Source of the DNA: Photobacterium sp. TY1-4
Lineage (GTDB): Bacteria > Pseudomonadota > Gammaproteobacteria > Enterobacterales > Vibrionaceae
Assembly: GCF_025398175.1 (NCBI RefSeq)
Contig: NZ_CP099734.1
Span: forward strand, 1,488,001 to 1,552,000
Length of the DNA stretch: 64,000 nt
Direction: 5' to 3'
The stretch's first letter is position 1, and the number at the start of each line of letters is the position of its first letter. Positions 1 through 8,297 of this stretch are shown here, piece after piece. The notes under the pieces were generated by a model, which was given only the letters and a program-made list of their open reading frames with translations, was not told where the DNA came from and did no database searches. Position numbers and translations under genes: made by a program.

Positions 1-23
1 GATGGGAAGCGAAGCATGAAATA

Positions 24-50
24 AAAAAAGAGGCGCAAGCCGCCTCTTTT
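24..50 (-). terminator. Rho-independent terminator after tfoY
   Basis: A 6-bp GC-rich stem (GAGGCG/CGCCTC, 30-35 and 41-46) with loop CAAGC is flanked by an A-run on the left and a T-run on the right. It can therefore stop transcription in both directions. It lies just past the stop codon of the leftward tfoY gene. Confidence 0.85.
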
Positions 51-71
51 TCACAATGAATCGGGAAGGGT

Positions 72-665
72 TCAGCCGTTGAGTTTTGACAACAGCTCGG
101 AACGACGCTGCGGTGGAATGACGGACCAGTGACGTCCGCTCACCGCGCCTTCCAGCGCCCAGAGCAAGTCGATACTGACCGTTTCCTGATGCGTTTCCTG
201 CAGAGCTTTATAAGCGTTTAATGCACCGGCTTCGTAGAGTTCGTCGACGGTACAAATCCCTGCTTTTTTCAGCATTCGTTCGTTGGCTAAACGTAGGTTC
301 GGCAAATCCTTGATACGGCTCGGGCCGGTCTGGCTTTTCTTTTCCTTGTCCTGTTTAGCAGCCTCAAAAGATTGTTTGGCGTGTTCGATAATTTGCTCTG
401 GCGCATCCCACCACTCCTCAGGAATTGCGAAGTGTTTGGTGACGACCGGAAATCCACGCTTTTTGTAAACGTATGGGCTGAGTCCTGCTTGTTTAAATTG
501 TTCTTCGTTTTCGGCATTGGCACGCAGGTGAAGTTTGTCGTTAACCACTAACGCAAACATGGTTTCGCCTGAGAAAATCCCAAAACCACCAAACATTGAA
601 CGTGATTTTACATTTTCAAAACATTGAAACAGTCGAAGAGAATCTTTAAGTACTGGTTTGTCCAT
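72..665 (-). CDS. tfoY: TfoY, TfoX/Sxy-family regulator
   Basis: This is a TfoX/Sxy-family protein of 197 residues. The N-terminal TfoX domain begins [14 protein letters not shown] and has the [11 protein letters not shown] motif. The C-terminal TfoX domain carries [19 protein letters not shown]. In vibrios the paralogue TfoX drives chitin-induced competence, while TfoY promotes type VI secretion and motility. I call this one TfoY because of the class I cyclic-di-GMP riboswitch upstream and the neighbouring purR, the arrangement I recall from Vibrio cholerae. The reading frame stays open to a GTG at 698, but the ATG at 665 matches the family N-terminus and I prefer it. It is transcribed leftward and ends in a hairpin terminator. 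Confidence 0.9.
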   Translation of the reverse strand: MDKPVLKDSLRLFQCFENVKSRSMFGGFGIFSGETMFALVVNDKLHLRANAENEEQFKQAGLSPYVYKKRGFPVVTKHFAIPEEWWDAPEQIIEHAKQSFEAAKQDKEKKSQTGPSRIKDLPNLRLANERMLKKAGICTVDELYEAGALNAYKALQETHQETVSIDLLWALEGAVSGRHWSVIPPQRRSELLSKLNG

Positions 666-784
666 GCTTCTTACTCGGTGAAAAATTTCTCGAGTCACCT
701 AACAACAGAGCGAGGATTCAGATTAGCAAATTACGAAGAAAAGCAATGTCAGGGATTTGTCAGGATTCTGAACATGACTTCTTG

Positions 785-900
785 CTACATCCATCGGCAA
801 CCCCGCTACCATAAGTCCACTTAGTTATTGATAAATAAGTAACTCTTAGGCCGGAGGCTTTGCGTCCCATTCTTTAGAATGGTTTGCCTTGTTCGTGACA
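785..900 (-). promoter_or_regulatory. Cyclic-di-GMP-I (GEMM-I) riboswitch
   Basis: Read on the minus strand, this leader contains the hallmark GEMM-I blocks in order: CACGAACAAGGCAAACC, the P1b hairpin with GGGACGCAAAGCCTCCGGCC, a variable stem, and GGTAGCGGGGTTGCCGATGG. The conserved tetraloop-receptor segment and the two ligand-binding helices are recognisable. It sits in the untranslated leader of tfoY, about 120 nt before the preferred start. In Vibrio cholerae the Vc1 riboswitch occupies the same position upstream of tfoY and responds to cyclic di-GMP. Confidence 0.95.
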
Positions 901-1115
901 TAAACAAGCATATCTCAGAAGATATTTTTGAACTTGGTCCCATTTTTAAAAATGTGATATTGCTCCCACAAATAGATCCTAAAGCCTGCTAGCAAAAATT
1001 TAAAACTTATTAAATTTTGAACAAGTTGGTCGGGATTGGGCCAGATTTAACACGTTATGGGTCTTGATAAATTCGGGATGTAAATCTGTGGTCAGAGGAT
1101 GGTCAAAATTGCAAC
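901..1115. other. AT-rich spacer, presumed tfoY promoter region
   Basis: There is no credible gene here. The stretch is AT-rich and should hold the leftward promoter that drives the riboswitch and tfoY. It includes a perfect 14-bp palindrome, CATTTTTAAAAATG, at 941-954. No individual -10/-35 pair stands out clearly enough to call. Confidence 0.4.
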
Positions 1116-1147
1116 AAAAAACCGATAGCAAGCTATCGGTTTTTTTG
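1116..1147 (-). terminator. Terminator after purR
   Basis: The 8-bp stem ACCGATAG/CTATCGGT (1121-1128 and 1133-1140) has a CAAG loop, with A-run and T-run flanks. It is just downstream of the leftward purR stop codon. Confidence 0.88.
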
Positions 1148-1174
1148 AAAAGAAAAATTGAAGTGTTTATGAAA

Positions 1175-2182
1175 TCAGATGTTTAGGTTCTTGACTGATT
1201 TTCTCACGACCAATTCGGGCGCCATTTCAAAGATCCGGCGTTCATGTTGTTTGTCTTTCACCCGTGCCATCAGGATTTCAATGGCTTTCTTACCCAACCG
1301 TTGTTTCGGCTGGTGGATGGTGGTGAGCGGTGGTGAGAAGTACGGCGCTAGATCGATATTGTCATAACCGATGATGGAGATATCATCCGGCACGCGCAGA
1401 CCCGCTTGCTCAAACGTACTGATCAGCGCCATTGCCATAATGTCGTTAAAGCAGAAAATCGCGGTCGGGCGCTCTTCCATGGCGATGAACTGCTTGGCAG
1501 CCGCCACGGCAGATTCACACTCAAAATCGCCTTCAATCAGCCAGTCCGGATTGACGCTCAAATTGGCTTCAGCCATGGCTTTGTGGAAGCCTTTGAGGCG
1601 CTCACGGCAGGTCAGTTTTTCACTGTGTCCGGTCAGGCAGCCAATTTTCTGGTGGCCGTGTTCAATAAAGTATTTGGTCGCGACATAGCCACCCAATTCC
1701 GCATTGTCCTGGATTTTGTCGGTGTGCGGGCTCTCCGGACCCCAGTCCATGACCACCATCGGCAGATCTTTCTGGCGCTCGAGCAGGGCCAGCAGTTTAT
1801 CGTCCAGATCGGAACACATCACCAGTAATCCGTCGACCCGCTTTTCAGCCAGCATGCGCAGATAGTCACGTTGCTTTTCCAGGTTCCCTTCGGTGTTACA
1901 CAGGATCAGCGTGTAGCCTTCGCCATAACAATATTCTTCAACCCCATGTACAACTTCGGCAAAGAACGGGTTGGTTGATTTGGTCACCAGCATGCCGATG
2001 GTCCGGGTGGTGTTACATTTCAGGCTTCGCGCCACAGCGCTCGGGGCATAGTTGAGCTCATCCACGGCGGCCAGCACTTTCTTCTGGGTTGCTTCTGCAA
2101 CAAACCGGGTTTTATTGATCACGTGAGACACTGTTGTGGTTGAAACACCTGCCAAACGTGCAACATCTTTAATCGTTGCCAT
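1175..2182 (-). CDS. purR: PurR, purine biosynthesis repressor
   Basis: This is a LacI-family repressor of 335 residues, close to the family length. The N-terminal helix-turn-helix and hinge helix read [20 protein letters not shown] and then the PSAVARSLK segment, nearly the same as enterobacterial PurR. The periplasmic-binding-like core carries [19 protein letters not shown] and [12 protein letters not shown], again characteristic of PurR. The family represses purine synthesis genes when hypoxanthine or guanine binds as co-repressor. It is transcribed leftward, alone, with its own terminator, and neighbours tfoY. I see no classical PUR box directly upstream. Confidence 0.93.
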   Translation of the reverse strand: MATIKDVARLAGVSTTTVSHVINKTRFVAEATQKKVLAAVDELNYAPSAVARSLKCNTTRTIGMLVTKSTNPFFAEVVHGVEEYCYGEGYTLILCNTEGNLEKQRDYLRMLAEKRVDGLLVMCSDLDDKLLALLERQKDLPMVVMDWGPESPHTDKIQDNAELGGYVATKYFIEHGHQKIGCLTGHSEKLTCRERLKGFHKAMAEANLSVNPDWLIEGDFECESAVAAAKQFIAMEERPTAIFCFNDIMAMALISTFEQAGLRVPDDISIIGYDNIDLAPYFSPPLTTIHQPKQRLGKKAIEILMARVKDKQHERRIFEMAPELVVRKSVKNLNI

Positions 2183-2260
2183 ACTTATTCTTCTAATAAT
2201 TCAAAGCGGGCTTGGGCCCATTTCTCTTCATTGATCTGAACAGCATTCAACAGCCGTGCA

Positions 2261-2413
2261 CCAAACTGAATAAGTATCTGGTTTGCTTCTTGGAGTCAGG
2301 CCAGATACTTGTTCAGTTTGGCATGATGATCTGCGTTCACAGGGATCATCATGCTGTTTCATACTGCGTATAAAACGTCAAAAAGCCGCTTCTCTTCCGA
2401 GCGGCTTTCTTGT
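2261..2413 (+). ncRNA. Candidate structured small RNA (three hairpins)
   Basis: On the plus strand three hairpins follow each other. The first has 21-bp arms at 2261-2281 and 2301-2321 with a single G-U mismatch and a 19-nt loop containing GGA. The second has 11-bp arms at 2321-2331 and 2344-2354. The third, at 2383-2408, is terminator-like and followed by a T-rich tail. The gap between purR and hutD holds no credible protein gene. The arrangement fits a small RNA ending in an intrinsic terminator, but no known family was recognised and a promoter was not identified. It could instead be a bidirectional terminator cluster. Confidence 0.4.
2383..2413 (+). terminator. Intrinsic terminator in the purR-hutD gap
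   Basis: The stem AAGCCGCT/AGCGGCTT (arms 2383-2390 and 2400-2408, allowing a slip) is followed by TCTTGTTCTTC. The T-rich side is on the plus strand, although both flanking genes run leftward, so it implies a rightward transcript in this gap. Confidence 0.6.
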
Positions 2414-2430
2414 TCTTCTCGCCTTTCAGG

Positions 2431-2489
2431 CGTTGCATTGTGTAATCGCTTGCGATCACATTCTACTGAGTGTAGCGCACAGTGCAACG
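2431..2489. repeat. Long inverted repeat with nested hairpins
   Basis: The 12-bp arms CGTTGCATTGTG (2431-2442) and CACAGTGCAACG (2478-2489) pair with one mismatch. Inside are the small hairpin ATCGCTTGCGAT (2444-2455) and CTACTGAGTGTAG. The whole would fold as a branched structure on either strand. Its function is unknown. Confidence 0.5.
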
Positions 2490-2594
2490 TTTCTGTATCG
2501 CAAGGTAGTAATTCTTGATAGATATCAACAAACTCACTGCAAATTTTCTCAAATTGGATGCATATCTGGTGGTGTTCTTTATGTCGGCCATCGC

Positions 2595-2619
2595 TTCTCC
2601 CGGAGGAAAACCGGGAGAA
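2595..2619 (-). terminator. Hairpin after the hut operon
   Basis: The 9-bp stem TTCTCCCGG/CCGGGAGAA lies 36 bp beyond the hutD stop codon. On the leftward strand it lacks a clean T-run, so it is only a probable terminator or mRNA-end hairpin. Confidence 0.45.
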
Positions 2620-2654
2620 TCGTGCTGGGGATGGTGCAGGTTAGGCAGGTTTCC

Positions 2655-3470
2655 TTATCCTGCGGGCAATACGACCGGGAAATCCTGGGTCGGATGTTTG
2701 CTGACGTGGACCGGCCAGCCATAGACCTGCTGGATGATGTCGGGGGTTAACGCCTGCCATGGCGTGCCATCAGCCTGCACTTTGCCTTGATTGATGATCA
2801 CTAACCGATCGGCATATTGGGCGGCCAGATTGAGATCATGGATCACCACAATCACAGCCGCACCGGCCCGGGCCAGCTCCCGGGCCACTTGTAAGGTCCG
2901 GTGCTGATGCGCGAGATCCAGGGCAGAAGTCGGTTCATCAAGCATCAGGATACATTGCTCACCCGCCTGGCTGAGTTGCGTCAGCACCCGGGCTAGGTGA
3001 ACCCGCTGTTTTTCACCACCGGACAGGGTGGGGTATAGGCGGTCCTGAAGTGCCAGGACATCGACCCGGCTCATGGTTTCAGTTGCCAGTGCTTGGGTGT
3101 CTTTTTTCGTCAGTTGCAGGGGTAAGCTGCCCAGCTCAACCACTTCCCGTGCAGTAAACGCAAACGTCAGGTTGCTGTGTTGCGGCAGGACCCCAAGGTG
3201 TCTGGCGAGGGTCGCCGGGGCATAGGTGTTCCGATCTTGACCGAAAAATTGTATCGTGCCGCCGCCGTCGGCTTCGCCGCACAGTACCTTCAGCAGGCTG
3301 CTTTTGCCGGCACCATTCGGACCGAGCAAAGCGGTCAGCTCGCCGCTGGCCAAACTGAGGGTGAAGTCATCAAGTAGTGTTTTGCCGCCCAGAGTCAGGT
3401 TCAGCGCACGGGCGTTAATCGCTGGTGTCGTTTGCGTCGTTGCAGAGACAGGGTTAATCGCGGTATTCAT
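2655..3470 (-). CDS. hutD: HutD, haemin ABC transporter ATPase
   Basis: This is the ATP-binding subunit of the haemin importer (HmuV/HutD family, 271 residues). Walker A GPNGAGKSS, signature LSGGEKQR, Walker B LMLDEPTSALD and the switch histidine in VVIHDLNLA are all present. It would dimerise on the cytoplasmic face of the HutC permease and power haem import. The start codon overlaps the hutC stop by 4 nt (ATGA), showing translational coupling. It is the last gene of the leftward tonB-exbB-exbD-hutB-hutC-hutD operon. Confidence 0.93.
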   Translation of the reverse strand: MNTAINPVSATTQTTPAINARALNLTLGGKTLLDDFTLSLASGELTALLGPNGAGKSSLLKVLCGEADGGGTIQFFGQDRNTYAPATLARHLGVLPQHSNLTFAFTAREVVELGSLPLQLTKKDTQALATETMSRVDVLALQDRLYPTLSGGEKQRVHLARVLTQLSQAGEQCILMLDEPTSALDLAHQHRTLQVARELARAGAAVIVVIHDLNLAAQYADRLVIINQGKVQADGTPWQALTPDIIQQVYGWPVHVSKHPTQDFPVVLPAG

Positions 3471-4504
3471 GACATTCTGCCTCGTTGTTTCATCAGCATG
3501 ACAATAAAGAACGGCGCGCCGAGAATGGCGGTAATGATGCCCACCGGCAATTCCGTCGGTGCCGCCACGACTCGGGCCAGCATATCGGCTACCAGCAGTA
3601 CCAGTGCGCCCAGCAGGGCAGAGAGCGGAAGCAGGACTTTATGGTTCGGGCCGCACAGCATCCGGCCCAGATGTGGGATGATGAGACCAAGAAAACCGAT
3701 CACCCCGCTCAAAGAAACACAGATCCCGACGCCCGCAGCACAGAGCAGGATCAAGCGGCGTTTGAGCCGCTGGACGTTGACGCCCATATGTCGGGCTTCT
3801 GCTTCCCCCAGCAAAAAAGCATTCAGGGCATTGGCGTCCCGATCAAACAGCAGGACCAGCACGCTGAGTGTGATGAATGCCAGGGTGATCCCCGGCCAGG
3901 TTGCTCCGGCCAGCGAGCCCATGCTCCATAAGGACAGATCCCGTAACGCCTGATCATCGGCCAGATAGTTCATCAGACCCATCGCAGCACCGGAAAGTGC
4001 AGCAATGGCTACCCCGGCCAGCAGCATCACGGTAACAGAGGTGCCGTTTTTATCGGTCCCGAGACGGTACACCAGATAGGTGCTGACCGCACCACCGATA
4101 AATGCAAAAGCGGGCACGGTCCCGACGGTCAGCAGCAAAGGATAACTTGCTGCCAGCGGTGCAAACACCACAATCGCCAGCGCGGCTCCCAGGCTCGCCC
4201 CGCCGGAAACGCCGATGATGCCGGGATCCGCCAGCGGGTTCCTGAACAGGCCTTGCATGACCGCACCGCACAGGGCCAGAATGGCGCCCACGGCAATACA
4301 CAGCAGGGTACGCGGCAGGCGGATTTGGTGGATCACAATCTGAATATGTGCCGGAAGCTCGGCTTGCCAGGGCAGTAATGCCTTCAGGCTGTCGCTGAAG
4401 CTGATCCCCATCGGGCCGACAACCACCGAGCTGGTGATTGCCAGGGCCAGGCTCAGCAAGCCCAGCGGAAAAATAATGGTGGCAGGAATGCGTTGAAACT
4501 GCAT
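3467..4504 (-). CDS. hutC: HutC, haemin ABC transporter permease
   Basis: This is a FecCD/BtuC-type permease of 345 residues with about ten hydrophobic segments. The family motifs GAVMQGLFRNPLADPGIIGVS and GFLGLIIPHLGRML are visible, the second being the coupling region that contacts the ATPase. It forms the inner-membrane channel for haem. It follows hutB by 20 bp and overlaps hutD by 4 nt. Confidence 0.93.
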   Translation of the reverse strand: MQFQRIPATIIFPLGLLSLALAITSSVVVGPMGISFSDSLKALLPWQAELPAHIQIVIHQIRLPRTLLCIAVGAILALCGAVMQGLFRNPLADPGIIGVSGGASLGAALAIVVFAPLAASYPLLLTVGTVPAFAFIGGAVSTYLVYRLGTDKNGTSVTVMLLAGVAIAALSGAAMGLMNYLADDQALRDLSLWSMGSLAGATWPGITLAFITLSVLVLLFDRDANALNAFLLGEAEARHMGVNVQRLKRRLILLCAAGVGICVSLSGVIGFLGLIIPHLGRMLCGPNHKVLLPLSALLGALVLLVADMLARVVAAPTELPVGIITAILGAPFFIVMLMKQRGRMS

Positions 4505-4524
4505 AGTGGTGAACTTCGGCTCTG

Positions 4525-5361
4525 TTAGTGTGGGTAGAACACGGTGTTTAAACGTTCTGCTTCGCTCAGGCTTTTCAGGCCCAGTCCGCCAATCAGTGCA
4601 GTGCCATCGATGGTGGCAATCGCTTTGTTCTGCCCGGCCGGGGTGGCGATCAGCAGCGGCATTTGCTGTAACAGCTCATCAGCACTGCCAAGGTTGGCGA
4701 GGGTTCGTGAGCTGAGCAAAATGATATCGGGCTGCATCTCGACCATGGCTTCCACGGAAACCGGTTTGTAGGACTCGACGGCTTCAGCTGCCGGGTTTAC
4801 CCCTCCGGCTAAAGTGATCACGGTATCGGCAGTGGTGTTGCGCCCGGCCACATTGGCTGGGCGGCCTTCGCGGATCAATAAAAACAGGACTTTCTTCGGT
4901 GTTTGGGTTTGTGCCAGGTTCGCCTGGATGGCAGCCAGCTTGGCTTTGACGTCCTGCTGTAAAGCGGCTGCCTGGGCCTGCTTGCCCGTGAGTTCGCCGA
5001 CCTGATCAATTCGGATCATCAAATCGTCTACGGTTTCGCCGGAGTTGAGGATGTTGACTGCGATCCCGGCCTGGCGGAGCAAGTCGAGGGTCGTTTTTGG
5101 CCCCATCTCATTTGATCCCAGCAAGCGGGTCGGATTGAGCGCAATCAGGCTTTCAGCTGAGAGCTGGCGGTGGTAGCCCAACGTTGGGACTGACTGATCG
5201 ACCAGAGGCTTGCTGGTAATATCTACCGCCGCAATTTGTGACTGGGCATCGAGCGCATACATCAGTTCGGTGACGGCGGCCCCTGCGCTGATGATCCGTT
5301 CATTGGCCCAGGCTGCGCTCGTTGTGAGCAGGAGTGCGGTTGCCAGAGCAATACGCTTCAT
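4525..5361 (-). CDS. hutB: HutB, periplasmic haemin-binding protein
   Basis: This is a class III substrate-binding protein (HmuT/HutB family, 278 residues). The signal peptide is MKRIALATALLLTTSAAWA, cut before NERIIS. The body shows the TroA/BtuF-like pattern (GAAVTELMYAL, LLGSNEMGPKTTLDLLRQAG, MVEMQPDIILLSS). It would hand haem from the outer-membrane receptor to HutCD. The start overlaps the exbD stop by 4 nt. Confidence 0.92.
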   Translation of the reverse strand: MKRIALATALLLTTSAAWANERIISAGAAVTELMYALDAQSQIAAVDITSKPLVDQSVPTLGYHRQLSAESLIALNPTRLLGSNEMGPKTTLDLLRQAGIAVNILNSGETVDDLMIRIDQVGELTGKQAQAAALQQDVKAKLAAIQANLAQTQTPKKVLFLLIREGRPANVAGRNTTADTVITLAGGVNPAAEAVESYKPVSVEAMVEMQPDIILLSSRTLANLGSADELLQQMPLLIATPAGQNKAIATIDGTALIGGLGLKSLSEAERLNTVFYPH

Positions 5362-5780
5362 GATTTATCCTCTTCCATTAATAGTTGTGTGGCTTTGATA
5401 TCCTGCTGCTGCAAGAACGCGAGCAGTTTGAGCATGTGTTCGATCGACCCGGATTTGTCTGCCCCGATCACCACGGGTTTGTCCGGATGTGCCTGTACTT
5501 CACGTAACAGAGCGTGACTGAAGGTATCCCAAGTCTCGAAGGGGGTACCCTGTAAGGCCCAGTACGGCGTATGTGCCATGAGGTTGATCGTGACCGGATC
5601 GGCCTCGGTAGTTTGCAGCGTCCGGGTGTCGGTTTGCGGCAATTCGACTTCCAGCGACTGCAGCTTTACGCTGGCGGTGAGCAGTAGAAACACCATCACG
5701 ATGAAGATGATGTCGATCAGTGGGGTCAGATCCGGTGTCAGTTGGTCCTCGTCCTGAGGGTGATTGGTGACCCGGATCAT
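5358..5780 (-). CDS. exbD: ExbD, TonB-system proton channel subunit
   Basis: This 140-residue protein has one N-terminal membrane helix, DLTPLIDIIFIVMVFLLLTA, whose buried aspartate is the proton-relay residue of the ExbD/TolR family. The periplasmic domain follows. With ExbB it converts proton motive force into TonB movement. It overlaps exbB upstream and hutB downstream by 4 nt each, so the energy module and the importer are made together. Confidence 0.93.
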   Translation of the reverse strand: MIRVTNHPQDEDQLTPDLTPLIDIIFIVMVFLLLTASVKLQSLEVELPQTDTRTLQTTEADPVTINLMAHTPYWALQGTPFETWDTFSHALLREVQAHPDKPVVIGADKSGSIEHMLKLLAFLQQQDIKATQLLMEEDKS

Positions 5781-6463
5781 GGCTGAGCCTCGCTGGTGCG
5801 GACTGTGGCCGAACCCGTCTTCGGATTGGCCGGATTCAGGCTCAAGCCTTCAAGCCACAGGTTGCAATAGTTCAGGGTGTGTTCCATTTTGGCCGTGATC
5901 TGATCGGCCCACAGGGCCAGTAACTGGGCACCGGTAATGGCGGGCAGTGCGATAATCAGGCCGGCGGCAGTCGTTCGCATCGCTAAGCCCAGCCCGTCAG
6001 CCAGATCGCCCGGGGTGACTGAGCCTGTGGTGGTGGCAATGCCTTTGAACATTTCAATCAGACCCAGTACGGTGCCAAGCAGTCCGATCAGCGGGCTGAT
6101 CACGCCAATCAACGTCAGCAGGCGCAGCCCGGATCGCAAATTAGCGCGCTTTTGTTGCAGCCAGATCCCGGCGGCATCTTCGCGCAGCGGTTTGTCAAAG
6201 TGGCGGTATGACAGCAGCATCGCAATGCCTTGATAGAGCAAGGGGCGCTTGGCGCTCAGGGATTCGGCCAGTTGAGTCAGGCCTGCTTCATTCTGGCGAT
6301 CTTGCTGCGCCAGCAACGCAATAATCTTACGTCGGCCCACGCCGGTGCACAGTATGACCTGTAGACTACGCTCCAGCAGGATCATCAGGGTCAGCGCTGA
6401 GCAGAGCAGCAGCGGCCAGGTCATCAGGCCAAATTGGGTTTGGAGTTGTGTAATGGTGTACAT
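5777..6463 (-). CDS. exbB: ExbB, TonB-system proton channel subunit
   Basis: This is a MotA/TolQ/ExbB-family protein of 228 residues with three hydrophobic segments. The conserved core reads LIGVISPLIGLLGTVLGLIEMF, and later GLGLAMRTTAAGLIIALPAI. It forms the pentameric scaffold of the ExbB-ExbD proton channel. It begins 3 bp after the tonB stop codon. Confidence 0.93.
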   Translation of the reverse strand: MYTITQLQTQFGLMTWPLLLCSALTLMILLERSLQVILCTGVGRRKIIALLAQQDRQNEAGLTQLAESLSAKRPLLYQGIAMLLSYRHFDKPLREDAAGIWLQQKRANLRSGLRLLTLIGVISPLIGLLGTVLGLIEMFKGIATTTGSVTPGDLADGLGLAMRTTAAGLIIALPAITGAQLLALWADQITAKMEHTLNYCNLWLEGLSLNPANPKTGSATVRTSEAQP

Positions 6464-6466
6464 GTG

Positions 6467-7288
6467 TTAGTCCAGTTGAAAGCGAACAGGGATTTGCACG
6501 CGATGTGCAATCGCTTGTCCGTCGACGATATGAGATGAAAAGTGCCAGCGCTTGATTGCCTCCAGCGCGGCCTGATCTAAAATTTCTGTCCCGGAGGATT
6601 TCACCAGAAGTTGTTTGATCTGTTTGCCGTTCGGATCAATCCAAACTTCCACCTTGACCACCCCCTCGATACCACGGCGCTTGGCCAGCGACGGATAGGT
6701 CAGCGGACTGGGGCGGGTGGCAAAAGTTGGCTTTGAAACCATCTTGGGGACGCTGTTGACCCCGGCTGCAGCCTGTGCTGCTTGTTGTGGTTGCTCAGAA
6801 CTCGGCTTGGACGGAGTCTCGGCATTTGTGGTCACCGGCCTGTCTTTGGGGGGGGCGACCGGTGTCTCCAAGACTTTCGGAATCGGCTGCTGAACCGGTT
6901 TCGGTTTCTTTATTACCGGCTGCGGTTGTTTGGCTTGAGCCATGGGTGTACGTTCAACATGCTTGTCGGCTGCCGGCTCGGCTTTTTTCACCAGCTTTTT
7001 GACCCGGCTCGTGTCCGGTTGCGGCGTCGTTTTGGCCGGAACTGGTGCCGCTTTGGTCTGAGTGGGCGTGCTTACCGGCTTCGGTTCGGGTTGCTGAACC
7101 TGCGGCTCAGGCTGTGCTGATCGGGCTTGTTGCACGGGGGGCGGCGTCGCAACCAGATTCACGGAGACCCGGGCCGAATGAGTACCTGCCGGCATTGCCA
7201 TGGCCACATTGTTTGGTACAGCAGATAACAGCACACCGTGAACCAGTATGGAGACAGCGCCAGCGATGACATAACGTGTCGAGTTCAT
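6467..7288 (-). CDS. tonB: TonB, energy-transducing protein
   Basis: This is a 273-residue TonB. An N-terminal membrane anchor (about residues 5-30) is followed by a long proline- and lysine-rich linker (about 45-175). The C-terminal TonB domain has SPLTYPSLAKRRGIEGVVKVE and the terminal HRVQIPVRFQLD. The linker spans the periplasm and the C-terminal domain grips the TonB box of outer-membrane receptors such as HutA at 37.7 kb. It heads the leftward haem operon and would be Fur-regulated from the 7.3-7.75 kb intergenic region. Confidence 0.93.
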   Translation of the reverse strand: MNSTRYVIAGAVSILVHGVLLSAVPNNVAMAMPAGTHSARVSVNLVATPPPVQQARSAQPEPQVQQPEPKPVSTPTQTKAAPVPAKTTPQPDTSRVKKLVKKAEPAADKHVERTPMAQAKQPQPVIKKPKPVQQPIPKVLETPVAPPKDRPVTTNAETPSKPSSEQPQQAAQAAAGVNSVPKMVSKPTFATRPSPLTYPSLAKRRGIEGVVKVEVWIDPNGKQIKQLLVKSSGTEILDQAALEAIKRWHFSSHIVDGQAIAHRVQIPVRFQLD

Positions 7289-7767
7289 TTGGGTGGACCT
7301 ACCTTAATTCTTGAAACCGGATCTTGTTGAACGTTGTACTCGCTTGATGATCGGCCAAAGCGAAAACCCGGAGATAACTGTTGATGTAAACAACGATTGA
7401 TGCGAACAACGATTTAAGTGAATAACACTCTGATAAATATTGATAATTTGTATAGATAGTTTCATCAATAGTGTTTTCCGGGGCGAATATTTTCATATTA
7501 TCCACGAAACACGAATAATATCAATTATCATTTGCAATGTTGTTTGCGGGTGATTATGATGCATGCAAATACGATCCGCTATTCTGTAGAGGCATGCGGT
7601 AATCATTCGCCTCGGGGGAGAATGCGTGATTTGGCAACCCCGAAAGCAAACAATCCGCATGGTCAATTCGATCGATTTGTGCCTTTGAAGCGTGACATCG
7701 TCAGTCGAGCCATCCTGTACTGTCCGCAATCCCTTCCGGGTGCGACAGTGTGATTCGGAGAGAAACA
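7289..7767. promoter_or_regulatory. Divergent tonB/hutX control region, Fur-box-like site
   Basis: This 479-bp gap separates tonB (leftward) from hutX (rightward). At 7514-7532 the sequence AATAATATCAATTATCATT matches the Fur consensus at about 12 of 19 positions, and repression by Fur with iron is known for such loci. The surroundings are AT-rich. I find no reading frame resembling hutW, the radical-SAM gene usually located here in vibrios. Confidence 0.5.
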
Positions 7768-8292
7768 GTGTTTGAAAAAATTTCTTTAGAAGCCTTGAAG
7801 ATCCAAGTCGCGGAGATGCTGGCGTCCAATCCGGGACTGCATGCGGTGCTGATTGCCCAGGAGCTGGCGATCACCGAAGGGGAGGTGATTATGGCTTTCC
7901 CGCCAGAGTGGGTCGAAACCCTGCCGGGTGAGCATGCCCAGGCTGTGCTGGAAGCCTTACCGTCCTGGGGACCGATGACTACCATCGTTCATTCCATGGG
8001 TTCGATTTTCGAGATCAAGGCGCCATTCCCGAAAGGCAAGGAAGCGCGCGGATTTTATAACCTGATGGGGAAAGAAGGTGAACTTCATGGACACCTTCGC
8101 CTGGAACATGTCGCTAATGTGGTTTTGGTTAGTAAGCCAGCGAACGGAAACGCCAATTATTTTATCGGCTTTCTGGCGGAGAATGGCGAATGTATCTTTA
8201 AGGTCTATTTGGGGCGTGATAAACAACGCCAGCTGTTCCCGGATCAAATTGAACAATTCAAACAACTCAAACAACAAATTCTTGGAGAGTAA
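7768..8292 (+). CDS. hutX: HutX, haem utilisation protein
   Basis: This is a HutX/HuvX-family cytoplasmic haem carrier of about 174 residues. It contains the family blocks LPSWGPMTTIVHSMGSIFEIKAPFPKGKEARGFYNL (positions about 67-102), GELHGHL and FKVYLGRDKQRQL. The reading frame is open from a GTG at 7750. The GTG at 7768 has GGAGAG just upstream and gives a family-like N-terminus, so I choose it. The stop is 5 bp before hutZ, with which it forms an operon. HutX is thought to pass haem to HutZ. Confidence 0.9.
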   Translation: MFEKISLEALKIQVAEMLASNPGLHAVLIAQELAITEGEVIMAFPPEWVETLPGEHAQAVLEALPSWGPMTTIVHSMGSIFEIKAPFPKGKEARGFYNLMGKEGELHGHLRLEHVANVVLVSKPANGNANYFIGFLAENGECIFKVYLGRDKQRQLFPDQIEQFKQLKQQILGE

Positions 8293-8297
8293 CGATC

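Noticed and set aside
72..698. TfoX instead of TfoY, with a GTG start at 698
   Set aside because: The riboswitch and purR linkage point to TfoY, and the ATG at 665 gives the family N-terminus.
2261..2413. CsrB-type RNA
   Set aside because: Only two GGA motifs are seen, far fewer than the many AGGA repeats of CsrB RNAs.
7299..7729. Short frames in the tonB-hutX gap as hutW remnants
   Set aside because: None resembles the radical-SAM CxxxCxxC core or HutW; the gap looks regulatory.
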